Position numbers and translations under genes: made by a program. Positions 7,501 to 11,931 of a stretch of 11,931 bases of DNA are shown here, in pieces (within the stretch, counting starts at the first letter, position 1; every line of letters starts with the position of its first letter). The notes under the pieces are model-generated. The model searched no databases. It saw only the letters and a list, made by a program, of their open reading frames with translations, and had not been told where the DNA came from. Origin of the DNA: Flavobacteriales bacterium UBA7468 (GTDB taxonomy: Bacteria; Bacteroidota; Bacteroidia; Flavobacteriales_D; Crocinitomicaceae); contig DLPC01000008.1 in NCBI GenBank assembly GCA_002478565.1, positions 1 to 11,931 on the forward strand, given 5' to 3'.

Positions 7501-8246
7501 CCAAGGAGAATCTGAACCGTGATTACAAGCGTGTGAATTTAGCTATTGACACTTTGAAAGCGGTGCAAAATGACATTCGTGATTACACTACTTACAGAGA
7601 AAAATCGCTGAATTGCATCAAATCCTTTCATACGACTTTACTCAATTCTACCTTCTTACAAGAAACACCCAAGGTGGCCAACGATGGCGAGGTGGTCAAT
7701 AAAAGTGTAAAAAAAGCAAAGGAGCTCAAAGAAGAGATTGAAGCACTATTAAACGCAACGGATCAACAAGACAAGGATATCATTTCCATGGGAAGAAAAA
7801 TTGATGCGTCCTATGCCTTATTGGGATTGTATTTCTCCCAAGGATACTATGTGTCGTACTTCAAAGAATATGTGAGTAAAGTCCGCAAAACGGAGCGCAC
7901 CTTGCTCAAACCTAAGGGATATTCACTAACAAGTGACTTGAGTCCTGTAATGGCTCAATACGAAGTAGACAAGCAAGCAATCATTGCACAATCAGAGCTC
8001 TACAAAGGAGATCAGAACTCACCAAAGTGGCAAGAGCTGAAAGTAGAAATCCAAGCCAAAAAATCAGCATTGCAAGTCGAAGGACGAAGTGCTCAGGCGC
8101 GAGCTGAAGAATTCAATCGCTTGAATTACTTACTAGAATACCGCACCAATCTCACACCGGTAAAAGCAACACCAGCAATTACCTTAAATGAACTGGAGCT
8201 AGAAGCCCTTGCATTTGAACTCGAATTAGAACTATTAAATTTTTAG
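4575..8246 (+). CDS. SNF2-like SF2 helicase, DarB-type
   Basis: The 1223-residue protein is a superfamily 2 ATP-dependent DNA translocase. Residues 1 to about 350 are an N-terminal region I cannot assign. The helicase core begins with a Q-motif-like ITDIQRQGVAFM and continues with Walker A FDVGVGKT (G376-T380), motif Ia LVVVPKPTYKKW, DEAH at 536-539, motif III TATP at 590-593 and GTATIREGIDLQ. Motif VI RQLEGRIWRQGNQ starts at 892 and carries the likely arginine fingers. After the core, VFQKLEEKTSRI and MDPEEIKLALITD resemble the corresponding part of DarB-like methylase-helicases. A long charged, probably coiled-coil region follows (about 985-1200). The end is the acidic/hydrophobic tail LELEALAFELELELLNF (1207-1223). 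It has no methyltransferase domain; the separate gene at 2677 could supply it. The start overlaps the previous stop by 4 bases. Possible roles are DNA protection at entry, anti-restriction or replication. Confidence 0.9.
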   Translation: MSYLKSVANIQNLGALNAYTSMNIRSKSQALDNVLKQVDALKGLGSTEGNKLSFEDVMAKYNQGITEPEIKAWVWYKQHQGIPMNGWEAYHLEGTGRVLISQLHTLVRQGALFYHAGEMMPFPIYTYGNMYDRLQQLEVDKNEILEYFGEEVYNQHKEALEKAKPELLAVENPDEKERPIITAISDFAVNPDLFSITGVREEFMDLENSEELRKVNGKIERKKDSDKIRIRFDGETKYTLQNVFVKWLFTLNPDTDFEKSSSIDIADYYIANKALRDDRLTKEEKAELRANARIEGEKLFSRFLHEVLAFEDQQKLNFAWNRVYNGQSDINYSKVPIGFECSARFKSGILQITDIQRQGVAFMEAMGSGINAFDVGVGKTMTAIVNLAHNLYSGKCKRPLVVVPKPTYKKWMNEIIGYTDRKTGEFVPGVLSHTGITVNDWFNLGTDIVEKINLNKAVPEKSITMVTYEGFKRLGFGKSVSDELFTELVNILGQSKEKSNRDKEIEYQKFREMIGVGLKNTIADIDILGFDYAVIDEAHRCKNVFSQVKSDDVGNKRYNIQSATSETGQKAFLILSFIQRKYGRNTMLLTATPFSNSPLEIYSMLSLVAYDSLRDNGILNLDTFFDLFVLPTVEWTANYKEEIVEKEVIKSFTNRRVLQKLIYNHILYKTGEEAGVIRPKKINLPLLYDLENSKQRLPKDKQVLTYINMTPKQRTNQDGIVAMAKKSTQGKLDMGNLFRALAFSLDNALSPYLLYGTPEDYKEFVAESPKIAYVMDCIATVKKWHEDHQETASGQVIYMNRGKQFFPLVKEYLEKEIGYKKGVMYDRNRVDEVEIISSEINDTRKELIKEAFLDGVVKIIIGTATIREGIDLQKRGTVIYNCYPEWNPTDIRQLEGRIWRQGNQFQYVRIVMPLVQDSMDVFVFQKLEEKTSRINDIWFRGDRGNVLDLESMDPEEIKLALITDVDRLVAMFFDQAKENLNRDYKRVNLAIDTLKAVQNDIRDYTTYREKSLNCIKSFHTTLLNSTFLQETPKVANDGEVVNKSVKKAKELKEEIEALLNATDQQDKDIISMGRKIDASYALLGLYFSQGYYVSYFKEYVSKVRKTERTLLKPKGYSLTSDLSPVMAQYEVDKQAIIAQSELYKGDQNSPKWQELKVEIQAKKSALQVEGRSAQARAEEFNRLNYLLEYRTNLTPVKATPAITLNELELEALAFELELELLNF

Positions 8247-8249
8247 ACC

Positions 8250-9680
8250 ATGTTAAACACAACAAACTACTTTCAAAAAACATCAAACATCGGCTGGGAA
8301 AACCTTCCAGAAGCACTCGCCAAAGGACACCGTTTGGTGGAAGGAGCTTCACAAGAAAACTGGAGTCCGTACCGTACCAATGAGAACATCAAGCGCGTAG
8401 TGGATGCTTATTTCAAAAAGCTCGATGAATATATGGCTCAAAATCCTGTGAAGCCATCCGGTGACAAGAAAGCGCCGGTGAAAACTGCTACTTCAAAGCC
8501 TGTGAAGAAAGTTAGTACTCCGGTTAAAAAAGCAGCTCCTGTAGTTACTTACAAAACGGATGATGTAGAGCATCTCGATACCGATGTTCAGTTCATCAAG
8601 CGCTATGCTGCGATGCATGGAAAGGTGAAAAGCCAGGCGCAGATTTTAACCTTGATCCACAGCCTTCAAAAAGCGATTTTGGAAAGACGGATCCGTAAAA
8701 CGTCAACTTATGCCAAGGAAATCGAAACCATGCAGCAGCAATTGATTTCATGCTATGAGCAAATGGGGGAGATGGCTGAAATCAAAATTGATGCTAAGAA
8801 CCTAAAGCGCTATTTAGAGATTGCGCATAGTCAAGCGGGTATGCTGTCAATTGCGCTTTTAAAAGCCTACGTTTCCTTAAACGGAAAACGAGACATCAAA
8901 GACAAGGCAGGACGCCTATTTAATCGCATCAAAAAGGCTGTTGAGCAAGGAAAGATTACAAAGTCCGACAAATACGCCACAAAGCTTGATGATGCCTTTC
9001 AAACGCTCAAAACCTACATCGATGGGGATTCTAAAATACTCAACATTAACAAGGCACAACTCAATGGCCTCATGGGCATCGTCGGAGGTGAATTATTCCC
9101 AAAGAACAAAGGTGTTTCTGGAATGGATGACAATGGCATGATTGTGAATTCTGGCGAGCTTTTAAAAATGGACTTTCAAACCATAGGCCTTCAAGGGAAA
9201 TACCGAGAACTCATCGGTGATCCAAGTGTCGGGTTCTTCGCCATGGTATTTGGACTCCCAAAGTCAGGAAAATCCACCATGTGCCTAGACTTTGCCCATC
9301 ACTTAGCAGCAAATCATGGCAAAGTGTTGTACTGCGCCATTGAAGAAGGTTACGGATACACACTCAAAGAGAAAATAGAGCGCCTAAAAGCCAATCACCC
9401 GAACTTGTTTGTCACCGCTCGCGTTCCGGAACACCTGGATCAATTTCAATTTGTTTTCATAGATAGCGTTTCCAAAGCTGGTCTAGAAGTAAGCGACATG
9501 GACGAAATGCGCAAAATGAATCCGAATACTTCATTCATTTTCATTTACCATACGACCAAGGAAGGAAAATTTAGAGGCGTGAACGCTCATGCGCACGAAG
9601 TGGATGTGATTATTGAGGTGGAAAAAGGGAAAGCAACTTCGACTGGAAGATTTAATGCAGGGGGTAGTGTGGGGGTGTAA
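8250..9680 (+). CDS. RadA/RecA-like ATPase with novel N-terminal half
   Basis: The C-terminal third of this 476-residue protein is a RecA-fold ATPase. Walker A is GLPKSGKST at 335-343, followed by VLYCAIEEGYGYTLKEKI, and Walker B is FVFIDS at 401-406. Then come HTTKEGKFRG at 434-443 and a GRFN near residue 467. The EE after Walker A, the H-x-TKEG-x-x-x-G loop and the GRFN resemble RadA/Sms, a branch-migration ATPase. The zinc finger and Lon-like C-terminal domain of RadA are absent. The N-terminus has about 65 residues of unknown fold, then a Lys/Pro/Ala-rich linker (66-97, KPVKKVSTPVKKAAP) reminiscent of histone H1 tails. A predicted helical domain follows (about 110-262) starting FIKRYAAMHGK. 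The linker may bind DNA. The ATG is 3 bases after the helicase stop, so this is the last gene of the operon. It could load or drive recombination or replication of the element. Confidence 0.82.
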   Translation: MLNTTNYFQKTSNIGWENLPEALAKGHRLVEGASQENWSPYRTNENIKRVVDAYFKKLDEYMAQNPVKPSGDKKAPVKTATSKPVKKVSTPVKKAAPVVTYKTDDVEHLDTDVQFIKRYAAMHGKVKSQAQILTLIHSLQKAILERRIRKTSTYAKEIETMQQQLISCYEQMGEMAEIKIDAKNLKRYLEIAHSQAGMLSIALLKAYVSLNGKRDIKDKAGRLFNRIKKAVEQGKITKSDKYATKLDDAFQTLKTYIDGDSKILNINKAQLNGLMGIVGGELFPKNKGVSGMDDNGMIVNSGELLKMDFQTIGLQGKYRELIGDPSVGFFAMVFGLPKSGKSTMCLDFAHHLAANHGKVLYCAIEEGYGYTLKEKIERLKANHPNLFVTARVPEHLDQFQFVFIDSVSKAGLEVSDMDEMRKMNPNTSFIFIYHTTKEGKFRGVNAHAHEVDVIIEVEKGKATSTGRFNAGGSVGV

Positions 9681-9787
9681 AATAAATTTATCTTTATGTC
9701 GAACTAAATAATAAACTGATTGCTATTCAAAAAATATTAGAAAGTATTCTAGTATATCTGGCAATTGCACTATTTTTATGATCTAAT

Positions 9788-9820
9788 TTTGGTTTATCTG
9801 TTCTAATAAATCAATATTTG
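9788..9820 (+). promoter_or_regulatory. Candidate Bacteroidota-type promoter for the AT-rich gene pair
   Basis: TTTG at 9788-9791 is followed after 21 bases by AATATTTG at 9813-9820. This fits the Bacteroidota pattern TTTG / TAnnTTTG with one mismatch in the -7 element and a slightly long spacer. It sits in the 190-base gap between the operon end and the ATG at 9871, where a new transcription unit would be expected because base composition also changes. The predicted transcript start would fall near 9827, inside the spaced inverted repeat. The call rests on pattern only. Confidence 0.35.
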
Positions 9821-9864
9821 GGTTCAAATAATATCCTAACAATTTTTAAACAAAATTGAACCCA
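9819..9864. repeat. Spaced 9-bp inverted repeat before the gene pair
   Basis: TGGGTTCAA at 9819-9827 is the exact reverse complement of TTGAACCCA at 9856-9864, with 28 AT-rich bases between. The left arm begins within the proposed -7 element and the right arm ends 6 bases before the ATG at 9871. It could be an operator bound by a dimeric repressor or a leader hairpin masking the start. Two 9-base arms could occur by chance, so the functional reading is tentative. Neither gene product shows a helix-turn-helix that would make autoregulation obvious. Confidence 0.4.
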
Positions 9865-9870
9865 CAAACG

Positions 9871-10302
9871 ATGACTAACAAATATTTTTCTGAAATTGAA
9901 AAAGTAGAAGAAGCAAAAGGTGTGGAGTGTGTTCCATCTGATAAATATATGCGTACTATTCGAGAGGCTTATCGATGGACTTTCTCTGAAATCTCAAATC
10001 CTCAAAATTTTTTACCACGAGCCTTAATTAATGATAATCCGAGAATTGAGAAATCCAAAATGAAATGCGAAGGCTGGTCACTCTCATTTTATGATACAGA
10101 GGAAAATGCATTAAATAAATTCAATTCTTACCGAAAAAACAAACCCAATATTGATAAAAAACTTGGTACTCACTTAGCAAAAGGTATTTTAGAGGAATCT
10201 GATGGATATTGCGGTAAAGTTAATCGGGATGGTCACTTTGAATTTTTTGAGTCAATAAATTGTGATTTATCAACCAAATTTGAAATAATATCAAAGTTAT
10301 GA
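9871..10302 (+). CDS. Hypothetical protein, 143 residues, first gene of an AT-rich pair
   Basis: I chose ATG 9871 over an in-frame TTG at 9856 because the TTG lies in the right arm of the inverted repeat. The product has a charged N-terminus (KVEEAKGVECVPSDKYM), then SEISNPQNFLPRALIND. A Cys-Trp segment follows (CEGWSLSFYDTEENALNKF), and the end has AKGILEESDGYCGKV and DGHFEFFESINCDLSTKF. The alternating Gly/Trp/Phe pattern suggests a compact alpha/beta domain. There is no signal peptide, membrane helix, nuclease motif or helix-turn-helix. I have a vague impression of small proteins of this shape (GW-S-F-D-EEA, then DGHFDFFE) encoded just before a larger partner, but cannot name a family. The 4-base ATGA overlap with the next gene implies coupled expression and probably a shared function. 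The AT-rich composition differs from the upstream operon, pointing to separate acquisition. Confidence 0.75.
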   Translation: MTNKYFSEIEKVEEAKGVECVPSDKYMRTIREAYRWTFSEISNPQNFLPRALINDNPRIEKSKMKCEGWSLSFYDTEENALNKFNSYRKNKPNIDKKLGTHLAKGILEESDGYCGKVNRDGHFEFFESINCDLSTKFEIISKL

Positions 10303-11555
10303 AATCCAACCTATTTACACTAGAGACTAATCCATTTGGAGAGCTCATCTTTGTTGGGGATTTGCTTTTTAAAATGTGTCCGACTACTTCTGTTTACACA
10401 AATTCTAAGAATGAAGTAATTATACATGAATGGGCTGATCTAAATGAGAATGGAGATGATATTAATTTCATCTATAATGTTTCGCCTATTAACCTTAAAA
10501 GATATATAAATTTAGAAATATCCCATCTAGATTTAATTCGTAGTGCAATTTATGGAAAAGTAATAATTTTTGAAGGGCATTTTGCAAAATCAAATAACTT
10601 TTCACTTTGTGATATTTTCGATATTGACATAACCTATTTACCTTCTAAAGACGCTTTCTTTATGCCAAATGAAACAGAAGATATTGAAGTTATCTCTAGG
10701 GAATTTAAATTAGAGGATGTTGATTTAATTGAAAATCAAATAGATATTCCTGATGACGTTTTAAATCTTCATCTGAAAGAAGGTGATTCTGTTGGATATG
10801 GCCGAGTTGATACATATGTTTTAGGTAATGTTCTTTCCAATTTCGAGGAGCTGTATAAAGAAGTTGCTAAAGATCATATTCTTGGTGTTAGTAGGCAGAA
10901 TGAAATAAGTAAATCAGAAAAGCAATACCTTTTGGGATTTTCTCATACGGAGGTAACTAGGGTAATGGCAGCATCTTTCTCTATTCTGTTGAAACCCAAA
11001 CAGAATAAAGTTAGATTTACAGAGTTGAAAGGTGAGGAAGTTAAAAATGATGATGCAATCGTATTATTTGAAAAAATTGGTAAATTAATTGAAAATAGTA
11101 ATTCAGAAGAAAAAATTTCGACCATTAGTAATGAATACAGTAACTCAGTATTCCAAAAACTACAATCTTTTGCACAAACTGTCACAAAGCATGATATCAG
11201 CATTGACATTAATTACAAACTAAAAGAAAAAATAGGTTTAAAACAGTTTAACATTAACAAAGTAAGTGGTAATAAAATAATAGATAGTGTATTGAGTACT
11301 TCAAGTAAGACAGAAGAAAAAATATTGTTGAATGGAAAATTTACCGCAATTAATTGCAGAACAGCTCATTTTTCATTTAAAAGCGATGACAATGCAGATG
11401 AGATTTCCGGTTATTTTGATCCAATATTAGGAGGATTGGAGAGTTTAAATTTTACAAATAATTATAAAATATTAATTCACAAAACAATCTTCAATGATAA
11501 GGGTAACAATCGTCGTAAGCCGGAAGTTTGGATACTAAAATATGAATTATTTTAA
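10299..11555 (+). CDS. Hypothetical protein, 418 residues, second gene of an AT-rich pair
   Basis: The start overlaps the previous stop by 4 bases. The N-terminal 90 residues run NPFGELIFVGDLLFKMCP, VYTNSKNEVIIHEWADLN, NFIYNVSPINLKRYI. This order (PxGEL, a W-x-D segment, then a Y-x-VS-x-x-R element) faintly resembles the N-terminal domain annotated DUF6575; this is from memory. The middle (about 195-300) is helical and charged with LGFSHTEVTRVMAASFSI. The C-terminal part (about 340-418) looks beta-rich: LNGKFTAINCRTAHFSF followed by GYFDPILGGL and a final VWILKYEL. No catalytic motif, membrane helix or signal peptide is visible, so it is a cytosolic protein of unknown function. One 60-base line inside it (10501-10560) has 15 G/C by hand count, against 26 in a comparable line of the helicase (7201-7260). 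The pairing and composition suggest horizontally acquired cargo. Confidence 0.8.
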   Translation: MKSNLFTLETNPFGELIFVGDLLFKMCPTTSVYTNSKNEVIIHEWADLNENGDDINFIYNVSPINLKRYINLEISHLDLIRSAIYGKVIIFEGHFAKSNNFSLCDIFDIDITYLPSKDAFFMPNETEDIEVISREFKLEDVDLIENQIDIPDDVLNLHLKEGDSVGYGRVDTYVLGNVLSNFEELYKEVAKDHILGVSRQNEISKSEKQYLLGFSHTEVTRVMAASFSILLKPKQNKVRFTELKGEEVKNDDAIVLFEKIGKLIENSNSEEKISTISNEYSNSVFQKLQSFAQTVTKHDISIDINYKLKEKIGLKQFNINKVSGNKIIDSVLSTSSKTEEKILLNGKFTAINCRTAHFSFKSDDNADEISGYFDPILGGLESLNFTNNYKILIHKTIFNDKGNNRRKPEVWILKYELF

Positions 11556-11620
11556 ATTTGGGAGAACCTGATATTTTATTGTCAATTTCTTAGAGGTACT
11601 CATTACTTTCTTTTAGGCTG

Positions 11621-11668
11621 AGATCAATTAATAAAGCTCCTCGCTAAAAATATTATTTAAATTGATCT
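11621..11668. repeat. Interrupted inverted repeat after the gene pair
   Basis: AGATCAATT (11621-11629) pairs exactly with AATTGATCT (11660-11668). AATAA (11630-11634) then pairs with TTATT (11653-11657) across a two-base bulge, leaving an 18-base loop. The stem lies 65 bases after the last stop and could protect or end the transcript, but it has no following T-run and is AT-rich, so it is not a standard intrinsic terminator. Confidence 0.4.
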
Positions 11669-11725
11669 TACGATGAAAGTTTTGAATGATTAACTTATCC
11701 AGTTTCTTTTAATAAAGACTGAACA

Positions 11726-11758
11726 ATAACTACCCTAAATTTTGTTATTTAGAGTTAT
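11726..11758. repeat. Bulged hairpin, AT-rich
   Basis: ATAACT (11726-11731) and CTAAAT (11735-11740) pair with ATTTAG (11747-11752) and AGTTAT (11753-11758). This gives 12 base pairs with a three-base bulge (ACC) on the left arm and a TTTGTT loop. There is no following T-run. The role is unknown, and chance is possible in AT-rich DNA. Confidence 0.3.
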
Positions 11759-11833
11759 CTCCCAACATCACCTACCATACTTTTATATAATAGGTACGCC
11801 TTATTTTAACAACACAATTAAGCAACCATCTTA

Positions 11834-11879
11834 TGGTGATAGGCGTCTTAGCACTGCAGTGCTAAGACGCCTATCACCA
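11834..11879. repeat. Perfect 46-bp palindrome without spacer
   Basis: Each arm is 23 bases and the two are exact reverse complements meeting at a central CTGCAG. The left arm begins TGGTGATAGGCG and ends CTTAGCACTG. Pairing stops cleanly at both outer ends. It is much more GC-rich than its surroundings and is followed by AATACAACAACT rather than a T-run on either strand, so it is not an ordinary terminator. A palindrome of this length without spacer can extrude as a cruciform. Possible identities are a recombinase or telomere-resolvase target, a replication or transfer site, the boundary of the mobile element, or an assembly inversion artefact. No recombinase gene lies in the window to choose between them. 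Confidence 0.85.
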
Positions 11880-11931
11880 ATACAACAACTACATTTTCTA
11901 CATCACTCTTAATATTTGTCCAGTTTTTTGC

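Larger units (their letters stand above)
11556..11931. other. 376-base gene-free AT-rich region with clustered inverted repeats
   Basis: No reading frame of convincing length or character is present on either strand and no tRNA-like structure is seen. The stretch holds two interrupted AT-rich hairpins (11621-11668, 11726-11758) and a small weak one (AATAGG-TACG-CCTTATT, 11789-11805). A perfect 46-bp palindrome lies at 11834-11879. A run of six T lies near the right edge (within 11921-11931) and may belong to a feature outside the window. No direct repeat matching the left edge of the AT-rich block was found by eye. Confidence 0.7.

Noticed and set aside
2677..9680. Complete restriction-modification or BREX/DISARM system
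   Set aside because: No nuclease, PglZ, phospholipase D or DUF1998-type protein is visible. Only methylase, helicase, RadC-like and ATPase genes are present.
11834..11900. Palindrome as an intrinsic terminator
   Set aside because: There is no T-run on either strand after the stem, and a perfect 23-bp stem without a loop is unlike normal terminators.
11556..11931. CRISPR array or tRNA attachment site
   Set aside because: No regularly spaced direct repeats and no cloverleaf-like sequence ending in CCA context were found.

Overview
The window reads as the end of a phage-derived or phage-like mobile element in a member of the Bacteroidota, followed by an AT-rich accessory block. The host assignment is an inference. 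It rests on genes without Shine-Dalgarno sequences before their starts, a possible TTTG / TAnnTTTG-type promoter at 9788-9820, and a membrane protein (1231-1848) resembling a family I know from Bacteroides phages. No rRNA, tRNA or ribosomal protein gene is present to settle it.

Region 1 (1-2677) is a virion and lysis block, all on the + strand and tightly packed. It holds the 3' end of a tail-fibre or spike gene, a small tail-type protein, a two-helix membrane protein that could be a holin, a membrane-anchored DUF6549-like protein that could act like a spanin, a 52-residue membrane miniprotein, and a lytic transglycosylase with the catalytic Glu and the GLMQ and YNQG motifs.

Region 2 (2677-9680) continues in the same orientation, with overlaps or gaps of only a few bases. 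It encodes an N6-adenine DNA methyltransferase, a RadC-type JAB/MPN+ protein, a 127-residue unknown, a 1223-residue SNF2-like helicase and a RadA-like ATPase with an unusual N-terminal half. The methyltransferase and helicase look like the two halves of a DarB-type methylase-helicase carried as separate genes. The 127-residue protein and the helicase end in a similar 17-residue acidic/hydrophobic tail, which suggests a common docking or sorting partner. The products together look like a DNA-processing module for replication, recombination or protection of incoming DNA. No restriction nuclease is visible.

Region 3 (9681-11931) changes character. The DNA is clearly more AT-rich, and the gene pair 9871-10302 / 10299-11555 (4-base overlap) appears to have its own promoter and a spaced inverted repeat in its leader. 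I do not recognise either product firmly. They look like an acquired two-gene cargo module, possibly for defence. After it come 376 bases without a gene, holding several inverted repeats and ending with a perfect 46-bp palindrome without spacer at 11834-11879.

The best candidates for something undescribed are the AT-rich gene pair with its flanking repeats, the split DarB-like module with its shared C-terminal tail, and the 46-bp palindrome.
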